Made by a program: the position numbers and the translations under genes
Notes under the pieces: generated by a model
What the model was told of the DNA's origin: nothing
Databases searched by the model: none
The model's input: only the letters and a program-made list of their open reading frames with translations
Shown here: positions 37,918 to 46,215 of the stretch, piece after piece
How the letters are laid out: every line of letters begins with the position of its first letter
Numbering within the stretch: the first letter of the stretch is position 1
Assembly: GCA_910588005.1 (NCBI GenBank)
Contig: CAJUQM010000011.1
Location: forward strand, 1-63,806
Reading direction: 5' to 3'
Length of the DNA: 63,806 nucleotides
Source: an uncultured Oscillibacter sp.
GTDB taxonomy: Bacteria > Bacillota > Clostridia > Oscillospirales > Oscillospiraceae

Positions 37918-37943
37918 GGCCCCGGCATTCACCGGGGCCTTTT
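37918..37943. terminator. Terminator between convergent genes
   Basis: GGCCCCGG-CATTCA-CCGGGGCC with TTTT after it on plus and TTCAACTG on minus; 15 bases past the stop of the large membrane protein. An additional hairpin CTCAGGG/CCCTGAG lies at about 37802-37828. Confidence 0.75.
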
Positions 37944-37957
37944 CGCCTGTTCAATTA

Positions 37958-39820
37958 TCAGTCTCCAGAGATTCCGGCCCCGCCGGGCTGGTCATAGGGC
38001 ACCACCTCCATGGGCGGATCGGGCGGGAGTGAACCCGTGCCCTCCACGCTCTCTGCCGTATAGACAATAGCTCCGCCCACACGCTGGGACGTCTGCGGAC
38101 CAAACCGCACGGTCACGGAATCGCCCGGATTCAGCAACGCCGCCAGCGGGGCCTTGTCGGCAGAGATCTGGAACACCACCTGTCCGGCATTCCCAGCGAC
38201 CATATCCGCATAGAGGAAATACTGGGTGTTCCCGCCCACTACCGCGGAGCGAATCTCCTGAATCACAAAGTCCTGTTCCTGGAGTTCCGGGGCAGACGGC
38301 GTATCGATGTCCGCGTCTCCCGCGTCAATCAATCCCCGGTGGGCCAGGGTCTGGCGGTAGTTGATCTCACACTCGGCCACCGTACTGCCGGTGGAGACGA
38401 TGTCGTACTGCTGCACGTTGACCATGGCGAACATCTTCACCAGGCCGTCGGCGCCCTTGAGGGCCATGAAGTAGGTGGGCTGGTCGGCGATGTTCAAGAG
38501 CAGGGGGAAGGTGGCCACGTAGCGCATCTGCTGGACCTGGCTCTCGGCAGAGGCCATGGCGGAGTACTCCGTGGCGCCGGCGCAGGGGTAGAACTTGGTC
38601 TCCTTGGTCCGCTGGTTGGAGAGAATGAAGCCGATGTTGGACTGGTCGGAGGTGACGGAGGTGACGCCGGTGTACATATACACGTCGTCATCGATGGCGA
38701 TATAGTTCCAGCCCTCGGTGGTCACCGTCACGTCCCGCTGGCCGAAGATGGAGTTGATAAAGCCGTTGTGGTACATGCCGTAGTAGTCGTACTGCTGCAT
38801 GATGATGTCGTAGGAGTAGACCCGGTCCACCCAATTGGGGACCTCCTCGTAGTAGGTGCTCTCACCGGTGACGGCGTTTACCAGCACCGCGCCCTTTACG
38901 TCGGTGCCGCCGAAGAGACCGATGGTCTTCACAATCCGGGAGCAGACCCAGTAGGGGGTGCCCTCCTCGTCGATCTCAAAGACCGGCTCGTCGAACATCA
39001 TGGTGGGGTAGTGGAACCGCAGGTGGCGGTAGAGGTTGCGGCCGAAGTGCTCGGCGGTGGTGTACTTCATGCCCTCCTCCAGGCGGACCACCTCCGCCTC
39101 CTGGCTCACCATGTCAATGATAAGATAGGCGGGCAGGCCGTTGGCACGGTTGGTGAACCACTTGATGAGGTCGCCGTACCGCAGAGAGGTGACCCGCACC
39201 GGGCGGCCCTGGTAGTTGATCTGGGTGTAGGTGGGCAGAATCTCAAACTGGGACACCATGTCCGCCAGCTCACCCAGCTTTCTGGCCCCCAGGCTGGCGG
39301 CGGAATCCGCGTCCAGGAGGGGGATCTGGTTATAGCTGATCTCCTCCACCTCGGCGGTGAAGTCGCCGGTGTTCAGGGGCAAAAGCTCACTGTACGCCCC
39401 CGCCCGCAGCACCACCCAGCTGGTGAGGGACCCGACGGCAATGGCGGCGATCAGGGCCAGGAACACCAGGAAGGGCAGCGCGCACTGCTTTTTCACAAAG
39501 CCGAGGTACCCCTTGACCCCCTCTCCCTGGAAGCCGGAGGTGAACACGGCGCACACGCAGTACACCCCGCACAGCAAAAATACGAAGACGTAGAACTCCT
39601 CGGCGTGGGGATTCAGGGCGGGCAGCTCCAGGTAGAAGTACACCGCGCCGAACACCAGCGTCACCAATATATTCAAAAGCGTCCGGGTAAAGGCGTTGCC
39701 GATGGCTTTGCGGGGTTTCCGGGGCCTGGGCTGCGGCGGGGTAAAGCCGCCCCCCTGGGCGCCGCCGGGGTTGAAGCCGCCGCCGAAGGCACTGGGATCA
39801 AAATTAAATGAAAATGGCAT
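37958..39820 (-). CDS. Large membrane protein of unknown function with extracytoplasmic domain
   Basis: A 620-residue protein. The N-terminal tail is rich in Gly, Pro and Phe (FDPSAFGGGFNPGGAQGGG). Three membrane helices follow (LLNILVTLVFGAVYFYLEL, FYVFVFLLCGVYCVCAVF, ALPFLVFLALIAAIAVGSL), then some 450 residues of predicted soluble domain with many Tyr-rich strands (YSYDIIMQQYDYYGMYHNGF, DDDVYMYTGVTSVTSDQSN) and an OB-like end (AVVGGNTQYFLYADMVAGN, LNPGDSVTVRFGPQ). With the N-terminus inside, the large domain should face outward. AGAGGAG seven bases before the ATG at 39820 decides the start. It is transcribed divergently from a sigma/anti-sigma pair. I do not recognise the family. Confidence 0.8.
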   Translation of the reverse strand: MPFSFNFDPSAFGGGFNPGGAQGGGFTPPQPRPRKPRKAIGNAFTRTLLNILVTLVFGAVYFYLELPALNPHAEEFYVFVFLLCGVYCVCAVFTSGFQGEGVKGYLGFVKKQCALPFLVFLALIAAIAVGSLTSWVVLRAGAYSELLPLNTGDFTAEVEEISYNQIPLLDADSAASLGARKLGELADMVSQFEILPTYTQINYQGRPVRVTSLRYGDLIKWFTNRANGLPAYLIIDMVSQEAEVVRLEEGMKYTTAEHFGRNLYRHLRFHYPTMMFDEPVFEIDEEGTPYWVCSRIVKTIGLFGGTDVKGAVLVNAVTGESTYYEEVPNWVDRVYSYDIIMQQYDYYGMYHNGFINSIFGQRDVTVTTEGWNYIAIDDDVYMYTGVTSVTSDQSNIGFILSNQRTKETKFYPCAGATEYSAMASAESQVQQMRYVATFPLLLNIADQPTYFMALKGADGLVKMFAMVNVQQYDIVSTGSTVAECEINYRQTLAHRGLIDAGDADIDTPSAPELQEQDFVIQEIRSAVVGGNTQYFLYADMVAGNAGQVVFQISADKAPLAALLNPGDSVTVRFGPQTSQRVGGAIVYTAESVEGTGSLPPDPPMEVVPYDQPGGAGISGD

Positions 39821-39862
39821 GTCACCGCTCCTCTTTCTCTTTAAATACAACGATTGGAATTT

Positions 39863-39891
39863 ATCATACAGGAAAAGTATGAACAAATCAA
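39863..39891 (-). promoter_or_regulatory. Promoter of the large membrane protein gene
   Basis: Minus-strand TTGATT (39891-39886), 17-base spacer, TATGAT (39868-39863), back to back with the promoter of the sigma gene. Confidence 0.65.
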
Positions 39892-39914
39892 GTTTTCCCT
39901 ATGATACAGAAAAT

Positions 39915-39942
39915 TTGCCAGGTCCGGAAAATATGTTATAAT
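39915..39942 (+). promoter_or_regulatory. Promoter of sigma/anti-sigma pair 1
   Basis: TTGCCA (39915-39920), 16-base spacer, TATAAT (39937-39942); about 53 bases before the ATG. Confidence 0.7.
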
Positions 39943-39995
39943 TTGCGCAATGCCATGAGATTTTTCCCGTGTAGAGGGAAAAGGGGGTGCGGGGC

Positions 39996-40556
39996 ATGGA
40001 CGACACGCAGATCGTGGCGCTGTACTGGGCCAGGGACGAGGCGGCACTGGCGGAGAGCGAGCAGAAATACGGCGGCTACTGCCGCGCCATCGCCCTGGGG
40101 ATCCTGGAGAGCCGGGAGGACGCGGCGGAGTGCGTCAACGACACGTGGCTCCGGGCCTGGGAGGCCATGCCGCCCCGCCGCCCGTCCCGGCTGGACACCT
40201 TCCTGGGCAAGCTGACCCGCAACCTCTCCCTGGACCGCTGGCGGGTCCTGCGGACTCAGAAGCGGGGCGGCGGACAGACGGAGCTGGCCCTCAGTGAGCT
40301 GGAGGAGTGCCTCCCCGCCGCCAGCTGCCCGGAGCGGGAGGCAGAGGCCCGGGACCTGGCGGAGAGCCTGAACCGTTTTCTGGAGGCGCTGCCCCGGGAG
40401 AAGCGGGTGATCTTCGTCCAGCGGTACTGGTACCTTTGCTCCGTGGAGCAGCTGGCGGCGATGCACGGGATGGGGAAGAACACCGCGGCCTCCATCCTCT
40501 TCCGCCTGCGCTCGCAGCTGCGGGAGCATCTCAAAAAGGAGGGATTCGCCGTATGA
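39996..40556 (+). CDS. ECF-type sigma-70 family sigma factor (pair 1)
   Basis: A 186-residue sigma factor. Region 2 is seen in YGGYCRAIALGILESREDAAECVNDTWLRAWEAMPPRRPSRLDTFLGKLTRNLSLDRWR, and region 4 in FLEALPREKRVIFVQRYWYLCSVEQLAAMHGMGKNTAASILFRLRSQLREHL. The ATG at 39996 follows a GGGGGTG; a GTG nine bases earlier is less well placed. Its stop overlaps the ATG of the next gene, which encodes the likely anti-sigma, so the two are coupled. Target promoters are unknown. Confidence 0.93.
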   Translation: MDDTQIVALYWARDEAALAESEQKYGGYCRAIALGILESREDAAECVNDTWLRAWEAMPPRRPSRLDTFLGKLTRNLSLDRWRVLRTQKRGGGQTELALSELEECLPAASCPEREAEARDLAESLNRFLEALPREKRVIFVQRYWYLCSVEQLAAMHGMGKNTAASILFRLRSQLREHLKKEGFAV

Positions 40557-41347
40557 GCGCGGAACAGCTTTTATATGCCATAGGGGACATCCGGGGGGAC
40601 TTGATCCGGGAGGCCGTGCCGGCGGGCCTCCCCCGCCGCCGCAGATGGCCCTGGGCGGCGGCCCTGGCGGCGTGTCTGTGTCTGGTGCTGCTGATGGTCA
40701 GGACCACCGCTCCGGCGGAGAGCGGCGCCGACACCTCTGGAGACGGTCCCGTCGGATGCGCCCCCTTCCCCGGGGAGATCTCCCAGCCCCTGCTGTACTG
40801 GCAGGGCACGGCCTACGTCTGGGACTCCTCTGTGGAGGAGCTGCCGGCCACCGGGCAGTGGACGCATCTGGGTCCCCTGGCCGGCGCTACCGCAGAGGAG
40901 ACCTCGGAGGACCTGTGGCTCTATGCCGACATCGGCCAGGTGTCCGGCACTGTCTACGCGGACCCGGAGGAGCACCCCGGCGTTCTCTATGTCCTGTTGA
41001 CCACGGAGTGGTTCGAGGAGGGGTGGGTGCGCTTTGTATCGGATATCCGCCTTCGGAATCCTGTCTTTCTCTACGGCGGACAGCTCTATTACCTGCGGCA
41101 TCCGGCCGGCAATGCCGTCATGAGGCTTCCCGCCGGTTACGAGCCGGTGGGCACGCTGGCCAACGCCCTGGACCCTGACCGCCTTCCCGTCCAGGAACTC
41201 CATGGCAATCTCGCCTGGGGCTATGAGGGCTGTGCGCTCTACGTCAAGCCCGGATATGACGGAACCGTCTATGTGGAGTGCCCGTGGAACCGGAACCCAG
41301 ATCCACTCTATGTCCCCGCAGCGCAGCAGCCCCTGCTACGGCCATAA
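40553..41347 (+). CDS. Membrane-anchored partner of sigma factor 1 (putative anti-sigma)
   Basis: A 264-residue single-pass protein. The short cytoplasmic N-terminus (MSAEQLLYAIGDIRGDLIREA) is of the kind that clamps an ECF sigma. It is followed by RRRRWPWAAALAACLCLVLLMV as membrane anchor, and by about 200 residues of extracytoplasmic domain with Trp/Tyr-rich strands (LLYWQGTAYVWDSS, LYGGQLYYLRHPAGN). The ATG shares an ATGA overlap with the sigma stop and has AGGAGGG nine bases upstream. There is no zinc-binding HxxxCxxC motif, unlike the second pair. The anti-sigma role is inferred from gene order and topology. Confidence 0.75.
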   Translation: MSAEQLLYAIGDIRGDLIREAVPAGLPRRRRWPWAAALAACLCLVLLMVRTTAPAESGADTSGDGPVGCAPFPGEISQPLLYWQGTAYVWDSSVEELPATGQWTHLGPLAGATAEETSEDLWLYADIGQVSGTVYADPEEHPGVLYVLLTTEWFEEGWVRFVSDIRLRNPVFLYGGQLYYLRHPAGNAVMRLPAGYEPVGTLANALDPDRLPVQELHGNLAWGYEGCALYVKPGYDGTVYVECPWNRNPDPLYVPAAQQPLLRP

Positions 41348-41358
41348 TGGCGCCAAGA

Positions 41359-41380
41359 GCCGGAGGCTTACACCTCCGGC
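41359..41380 (+). terminator. Hairpin between anti-sigma gene and clpC
   Basis: GCCGGAGG-CTTACA-CCTCCGGC lies 12 bases past the anti-sigma stop and 9 bases past the clpC stop on the other strand. No clear T-run, so it may act weakly in both directions. Confidence 0.5.
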
Positions 41381-41388
41381 CCGTTCGC

Positions 41389-43845
41389 TCATTTCGTCAC
41401 CAGGAGCTTCTCGTCCTCCACGGTGAGCTTTGCCGTGTCTCCGGCCTTCAAGGTCCCGTCCAGGAGCCGCTCGGCCACGGCGTCCTCCACCTTGCTCTGG
41501 ATCGCCCGCCGCAGGGGCCGGGCGCCGTACTTGGGATCGAAGCCCTCCCGGGCCAGCTCCGCCACGGCCTCGTCGCTGGCGTCCAGATGGACGCCCATGG
41601 CCTCCATCCGGGCGGAGACCGTATGCAGCATCCGGCGGGCCACCTCCCGGATGTCCTCCTCCGTCAGGGAGCGGAAGACGATGATGTCGTCAATCCGGTT
41701 CAAAAACTCCGGGCGGAAGGTCTGGCGCAGCTCGCCCAGCACCGCCTCCCGGGCCTGCTGGAACTGGCGCTCCGCGTCCCGGGACGCGTCCTCCGTGCCG
41801 GTGGAAAAGCCCAGCCGGCCGCCGGCGGCGGTGAGGCGCTTGGCCCCGATGTTGCTGGTCATAACGATCACCGCGTTTTTAAAGTCCACGGTGCGGCCCT
41901 GGGAGTCGGTGATCCGGCCGTCGTCCAAAATTTGCAGCAGCACGTTCCATACGTCCTCGTGGGCCTTTTCGATCTCGTCAAAGAGGATCACGGAGTAGGG
42001 CTTGCGCCGGACTTTCTCAGTGAGCTGGCCGCCCTCCTCGTGGCCCACATAGCCCGGAGGGGAGCCGATGAGGCGGGAGACCGTGTGCCGCTCCATATAC
42101 TCGGACATATCAATGCGGATCATGGCGGTCTCGTCCCCGAACATCGCCTCCGCCAGGGACTTGCAAAGCTCCGTCTTGCCAACACCCGTGGGACCCAGGA
42201 ACAAGAAGGAGCCGATGGGACGCTTGGGGTCTTTCAGCCCCACCCGGCCCCGGCGAATGGCCCGGGCCACGGCCTGAACCGCCTCGTCCTGCCCCACCAC
42301 ACGCCGGTGAAGGGCCTCTTCCATCCGCAGCAGCCGCTGCCCCTCGTCCTCGGTCATCCGGGTGACGGGAATCCCCGTCCAGCCGGAGACCACGGCGGCA
42401 ATGTCCTCGGCGGTGACAGCGCGGTGCCGGGTGTTGCCCTGCCGCCGCTTGTCCCGCTCCAGATCCACCTGCTCCTGGTAGTTCCGCTCAATATCCCGCA
42501 GCTGGGCGGCGGTCTCATAGTCCTGCCGCGCAATGGCGGACTCCTTGTCCTTCGCCAGAGCGGCGATTTTCTCCTCCAGACTCCTCAGCTCCTCGGAGGG
42601 TTCCTCCGTCTCCATCCGCACCCGGCTGGCGGCCTCATCCATCAAATCGATGGCCTTGTCCGGCAAAAAGCGGTCATTGATATACCGGGCGGAGAGATTG
42701 ACGGCAGCCTCCAGGGCCTCGTCAGAGATCTGGAGCTTATGGTGCTGCTCATACTTCTCCCGCAGGCCCTTTAGGATCTCCAGGGAGGCCTCCCGGGAGG
42801 GTTCGCCCACCTGCACCGGCTGGAACCGGCGTTCCAGGGCGGCGTCCTTTTCAATATATTTCCGGTATTCATTCAGCGTAGTGGCCCCGATGACCCGGAT
42901 CTCCCCCCGGCCCAGAGCCGGCTTGATGATATTGGCGGCGTCCACCGCCCCCTCGGCGCTGCCGGCCCCCACGATGGTATGGAGTTCGTCGATAAAGAGA
43001 ATGACGTCGCCTGACCTTCTGACCTCTTCCAGCGTCTTCTTAATGCGCTCTTCAAACTCACCCCGGTATTTGGTGCCGGCCACCATACCGGAGAGATCCA
43101 GAGAGAGAATGCGCTTGTCCAGCAGGTCCTCCGGCACATCTCCCAGAACGATCTTTCGGGCCAGCCCCTCCGCCAGGGCGGTCTTGCCCACGCCGGGTTC
43201 GCCGATGAGGCAGGGGTTATTCTTGGTGCGGCGGGAGAGGATCTGGATCATCCGCTGGATCTCTCCGTCCCGGCCGATCACCGGGTCCAGCCTGCCGGCC
43301 CGGGCGTCGGCGGTCAGGTCCCGGGTGAACTCCCGCAGGTTTTTGCCCTTGCCGCTCTCCTCCCGGACGGCTCCGGTCCCCCTGGCCTCTCCGGACTTAT
43401 TCCGGGGCTGTTCGCCCAGCTTGCGCATCAGAGCGGTATACAGATTCCGGGCATCCACCCCGGCGGTACGCAGAATGCGGACGGCCATGTTGTTGCCCTC
43501 CCGCAAAATACCTGCCAGCAGGTGCTCCGTGCCGATATAGCTGCAGCCGCCCCGGAGAGAGTCCTCCATGGCGATTTCCACCACCCGCTTGGCCCGGGGG
43601 GTCAGCCCCTGGGCGGGGTTGCCGCCGGGCAGACCCGCGCCCACGCTTTTTTTGATGATCTCCACCACCATGTCCGCGGTCAGTCCCGCCTCGGCAAGGA
43701 CGGCGTTGGCCAGGCCGTCCTCCTCCCGAAGAAGTCCCAGCAGCAGATGCTCCGTACCCACGTAGCCGTGTCCCAGATCTCCCGCCGCCTCCTGGCTCAG
43801 ACGGAGAGCCGCCTCGGCTCTGGGAGTAAATTTATTTTCATTCAT
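41389..43845 (-). CDS. clpC: ATP-dependent Clp protease ATPase subunit ClpC
   Basis: An 818-residue Hsp100 unfoldase that feeds ClpP and repairs heat-damaged proteins. Two Clp-N repeats (about residues 1-70 and 78-145) precede AAA+ domain 1 with Walker A GEPGVGKT (215-222) and Walker B LFIDELHT. The middle domain carries a UVR motif (EKIAALAKDKESAIARQDYETAAQLRDIE) through which ClpC binds adaptors. AAA+ domain 2 has GPTGVGKT, LFDEIEKAHEDV and the C-terminal D2-small domain ending RPLRRAIQSKVED. It is the last gene of ctsR-mcsA-clpC, 35 bases after mcsA, with AAGGA upstream. Confidence 0.98.
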   Translation of the reverse strand: MNENKFTPRAEAALRLSQEAAGDLGHGYVGTEHLLLGLLREEDGLANAVLAEAGLTADMVVEIIKKSVGAGLPGGNPAQGLTPRAKRVVEIAMEDSLRGGCSYIGTEHLLAGILREGNNMAVRILRTAGVDARNLYTALMRKLGEQPRNKSGEARGTGAVREESGKGKNLREFTRDLTADARAGRLDPVIGRDGEIQRMIQILSRRTKNNPCLIGEPGVGKTALAEGLARKIVLGDVPEDLLDKRILSLDLSGMVAGTKYRGEFEERIKKTLEEVRRSGDVILFIDELHTIVGAGSAEGAVDAANIIKPALGRGEIRVIGATTLNEYRKYIEKDAALERRFQPVQVGEPSREASLEILKGLREKYEQHHKLQISDEALEAAVNLSARYINDRFLPDKAIDLMDEAASRVRMETEEPSEELRSLEEKIAALAKDKESAIARQDYETAAQLRDIERNYQEQVDLERDKRRQGNTRHRAVTAEDIAAVVSGWTGIPVTRMTEDEGQRLLRMEEALHRRVVGQDEAVQAVARAIRRGRVGLKDPKRPIGSFLFLGPTGVGKTELCKSLAEAMFGDETAMIRIDMSEYMERHTVSRLIGSPPGYVGHEEGGQLTEKVRRKPYSVILFDEIEKAHEDVWNVLLQILDDGRITDSQGRTVDFKNAVIVMTSNIGAKRLTAAGGRLGFSTGTEDASRDAERQFQQAREAVLGELRQTFRPEFLNRIDDIIVFRSLTEEDIREVARRMLHTVSARMEAMGVHLDASDEAVAELAREGFDPKYGARPLRRAIQSKVEDAVAERLLDGTLKAGDTAKLTVEDEKLLVTK

Positions 43846-43880
43846 TGCGTTTTATCTTCCTTTCCTCAGGGAAAAGCGGC

Positions 43881-44384
43881 TCATTGGTCCGCTTTTCCCT
43901 CTTTATGCTCCGCCTCCAGGGCGTGGATTTGATCCCGCAGCTGGGCGGCCCGTTCAAAATTCTCCTGGCGGACGGCCTTTTTCATCTCCATCCGCAGCGC
44001 GTTCATCTGCCGCATTCGGGCAAAGCGGCTTTGCTCCTCTTGGTCCACTAGGCTGCCGCTTTTCTCCTCTTTTGCCGCCTCCGGACGGGCCGGAGCCGGT
44101 CCCAGCGCCGGCATATCGGCAAAGAAGTCATCAAAGGGGTTCTCCAGCAGCCAGCCCCGCCGGTTCAAAAGGCCGGGCACGGGGGAGAAGAAGTCCTCCA
44201 GAACGCCTCCGCTGAAAAAGCTGTTGAAGCCCTGCATCATTCTTTGGTGCTGAGCCGCCACCCGCTGGGTGTAGCCCATCTTTTCAGCGCACTCGCCGCA
44301 CAGGTGCCTCTCCTCCACATGGCCGTTGATGTTGCTCTGGTAAACAAAGGTAACTTCATTCTTACCGCAATTCTCGCATTTCAT
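43881..44384 (-). CDS. mcsA: McsA-like zinc-finger/UVR protein
   Basis: A 167-residue protein of the McsA type. Two CxxC zinc knuckles (C3/C6 in KCENCGKN and C29/C32 in HLCGECAEK) begin the protein, and a UVR motif near the end (LRMEMKKAVRQENFERAAQLRDQIHALE) matches the one in ClpC. In Bacillus McsA activates the arginine kinase McsB and modulates CtsR. Here no mcsB gene stands between mcsA and clpC, so this McsA must act without an adjacent kinase. AGGAGG nine bases before the ATG at 44384 decides the start. Confidence 0.92.
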   Translation of the reverse strand: MKCENCGKNEVTFVYQSNINGHVEERHLCGECAEKMGYTQRVAAQHQRMMQGFNSFFSGGVLEDFFSPVPGLLNRRGWLLENPFDDFFADMPALGPAPARPEAAKEEKSGSLVDQEEQSRFARMRQMNALRMEMKKAVRQENFERAAQLRDQIHALEAEHKEGKADQ

Positions 44385-44451
44385 AATCAAATACCTCCTG
44401 CTATCTACAATATATTTTTGACATACTTCAAAGGCTTCCATCGGCCGGGCG

Positions 44452-44904
44452 CTAAACCTGCAAAATCAGAACCTGCTTCATAACAGCGGCACGGACCTGG
44501 TCCCGCAGCGCCCGCGGCACAGGAGAGAGCGCTTTATCGCCCACCGCTGCCAGCAGCGCCTGGCAGATGTTCTCCTCCACCGCCCCGGACTGAGCCAGAT
44601 TACCGAGGATCGCCCGGGCCGAGGGCAAATCCAGCCGCTCTCCCAGGGAATTGATGACGTGCATCAAAAGCGTCTGGCGGTCCACTCGCACCCGGGTGAT
44701 GCGGATGTAACCGTTGCCGCCGCGGCGGCTCTCCACGATATAGCCCCGTTCCGGGGAGAACCGGGTGCTCATCACATAGTTGATTTGACTGGGCACGCAG
44801 TTAAACCGCTGGGCCAAATCGCTGCGCTGAACCTCCAGCACGCCGTTTTCCGCCTCGTCCAAACTGTCCTGCAGGAAACCGGCGATCAAATCGGAAATCC
44901 CCAT
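44452..44904 (-). CDS. ctsR: Transcriptional repressor of class III stress genes
   Basis: A 150-residue CtsR with its winged helix-turn-helix (IAGFLQDSLDEAENGVLEVQRSDLAQRFNCVPSQINYVMSTRFSPERGYIVESRRGGNGYIRI); the RGGNGYIRI wing is the DNA-contact and heat-sensing segment. The C-terminal domain (INSLGERLDLPSARAILGNLAQSG) matches the dimerisation/McsA-contact part. The ATG at 44904 has AAAGG about eleven bases upstream. It heads the operon and should repress it through the two boxes found upstream. Confidence 0.96.
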   Translation of the reverse strand: MGISDLIAGFLQDSLDEAENGVLEVQRSDLAQRFNCVPSQINYVMSTRFSPERGYIVESRRGGNGYIRITRVRVDRQTLLMHVINSLGERLDLPSARAILGNLAQSGAVEENICQALLAAVGDKALSPVPRALRDQVRAAVMKQVLILQV

Positions 44905-44950
44905 CGGACACCATCCCTTTCTTCCAAAATCCAACCTCTCATTTTTTGAC

Positions 44951-45035
44951 TTTGACTTTCTTTAACCTTTGTTCTGATGTCAGTATACCACGGTCCCCAC
45001 AAATGTCAAGAGATTATTTTTGACTTTTCTTGACC
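44951..45035 (-). promoter_or_regulatory. ctsR promoter flanked by two CtsR boxes
   Basis: On the minus strand a promoter TTGACA (45009-45004), 16-base spacer, TATACT (44987-44982) lies between two heptad repeats of the CtsR operator. GGTCAAG-AAA-AGTCAAA (45035-45019) is upstream of -35, and GGTTAAA-GAA-AGTCAAA (44967-44951), followed by another GTCAAA, is downstream of the start point. Both fit the known RGTCAAA-NAN-RGTCAAA site with one mismatch each. Confidence 0.9.
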
Positions 45036-45136
45036 AATTTGAAAACAAATTGTGAACTGTCAGTTGTGGCAGACTTTTGCGATTGCCCGCTCCGCAAATT
45101 TTCGCAAAATTTTCCGTTATGATTTTAACATTCCTC

Positions 45137-45164
45137 TTGCTTTTTTCAAATTGTATGCTACAAT
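45137..45164 (+). promoter_or_regulatory. Promoter of the ferredoxin gene
   Basis: TTGCTT (45137-45142), 16-base spacer, TACAAT (45159-45164), 29 bases before the ATG. Confidence 0.7.
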
Positions 45165-45193
45165 GAGGTTAAATTCTAATGGAGGTGCTTCCC

Positions 45194-45367
45194 ATGGCCT
45201 ACAAGATTACTTCTGCCTGCGTCAGCTGCGGTTCCTGCGCGGACGCCTGCCCCGCCGGCGCCATCAGCCAGGGCGATGACGCTTACGTCATCGACGCTGC
45301 CGCTTGCCTGGACTGCGGTTCCTGCTGCGACACCTGCCCCAACGGCGCCATCGTCCCCGAGGAATAA
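45194..45367 (+). CDS. 2[4Fe-4S] clostridial-type ferredoxin
   Basis: A 57-residue electron carrier with the duplicated motif CVSCGSCADACPAGAIS and CLDCGSCCDTCPNGAIV, four cysteines for each cluster (plus one additional Cys in GSCCDTC). It would donate electrons to or accept them from the hydrogenase and other ferredoxin-linked enzymes. GGAGG eight bases before the ATG at 45194 decides the start. It has its own promoter and terminator, as expected for a highly expressed small protein. Confidence 0.97.
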   Translation: MAYKITSACVSCGSCADACPAGAISQGDDAYVIDAAACLDCGSCCDTCPNGAIVPEE

Positions 45368-45379
45368 TCGAGGATACAT

Positions 45380-45416
45380 AAAAGCTCCCCCAGGCCGCTG
45401 GCCCGGGGGAGCTTTT
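45380..45416 (+). terminator. Terminator of the ferredoxin gene
   Basis: AAAAGCTCCCCC and GGGGGAGCTTTT form a perfect 12-bp stem with the T-run at its foot; 12 bases past the stop. Confidence 0.9.
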
Positions 45417-45436
45417 ACGTATCCGTGATGGAAATG

Positions 45437-45510
45437 GCGCGGGGGGAACGAAGGTTCCCCCCGCACACCCCCCCTCCACTCCTGGAGGCTGCGGGGACGG
45501 GGGTATGGTT
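45437..45510. repeat. GC-rich palindromic element
   Basis: GCGGGGGGAAC-GAAG-GTTCCCCCCGC is a perfect 11-bp hairpin, followed by a C-run, TCCACTCCTGGA and a G-rich tract. The composition resembles the element between iolD and iolG and may be a dispersed intergenic repeat. Confidence 0.45.
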
Positions 45511-45516
45511 TCGGGG

Positions 45517-46215
45517 TCAATAGACATGGCCGGGGAACCAGTCGTTCCAGAAGGCCTCCTCCGTCTCTGTGGCAGCAGATACGGCATAGCCGTCCTCCTC
45601 GCTCCACAGCAGGGCTGAGTCCTCTCTCAGACCGAAATACACCCTTTCCGGTTTTCTGCTGGAATAGTACCTGGGATCAAATTTCCAGCGTACCACCACC
45701 AGGTCCTCCGGGAACATCAGATCTCCTCTGTCCAAAAAAATGTTCAGCGGCAGAAGGGGACGGTTGATACAGAGATGGTCCCCATCCTCCTCTTTTTCAA
45801 AATATATGGTGTTCCGGCATGCCCTATTCAACCCCGCCTCCACGCAGATCTCGCCGCTCTCCAGGACGCAGGTATTCAGGTAGGCATAGTCCCCGCTGTC
45901 CATGGGGACTATGCACTGGGTTACGGAGTACCAGAGAGCAAAGATGCCCAGGCTCAGCGCCGCCACAGCAATGGCACCCGTCAGAAGCGCCCGCCGCCAG
46001 AGCCGCCGCCACTCCCGGGCAACCCTCTCCACCACCGCCGCGCCGTCTTCACTCCGCTTTCCCTCCGCCTCCGGCAGCGGCGCGTTCATATCCGTCAGCG
46101 TCCGGCGGCAGGACTCGCAGCCCGCCAGGTGTGCCTCCACCGCCGCCCGGCTCTCCTCCGAGCACACGCCGTCGTGGTACAGCGGCAGCAGATCCTGTAC
46201 GATTTTACAGTTCAT
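45517..46215 (-). CDS. Zinc-finger anti-sigma factor (pair 2)
   Basis: A 232-residue single-pass membrane protein. The cytoplasmic N-terminus carries the zinc-binding anti-sigma motif (CKIVQDLLPLYHDGVCSEESRAAVEAHLAGCESCRRTL, with H-x3-C-x2-C). A membrane helix (ALLTGAIAVAALSLGIFALWYSV) leads to an extracytoplasmic domain of about 130 residues. The ATG lies 11 bases inside the end of the sigma gene, with AAGGAGG in front. It would hold the partner sigma factor at the membrane until an envelope signal releases it. Confidence 0.9.
   Translation of the reverse strand: MNCKIVQDLLPLYHDGVCSEESRAAVEAHLAGCESCRRTLTDMNAPLPEAEGKRSEDGAAVVERVAREWRRLWRRALLTGAIAVAALSLGIFALWYSVTQCIVPMDSGDYAYLNTCVLESGEICVEAGLNRACRNTIYFEKEEDGDHLCINRPLLPLNIFLDRGDLMFPEDLVVVRWKFDPRYYSSRKPERVYFGLREDSALLWSEEDGYAVSAATETEEAFWNDWFPGHVY

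Noticed and set aside
38339..39811. Long plus-strand open frame opposite the 620-residue membrane protein
   Set aside because: Gly/Val/His-rich shadow translation, no start context, and the minus frame has convincing helices, promoter and ribosome site.
43846..43880. A hidden mcsB between mcsA and clpC
   Set aside because: Only 35 bases separate the two genes, far too short for a kinase gene.
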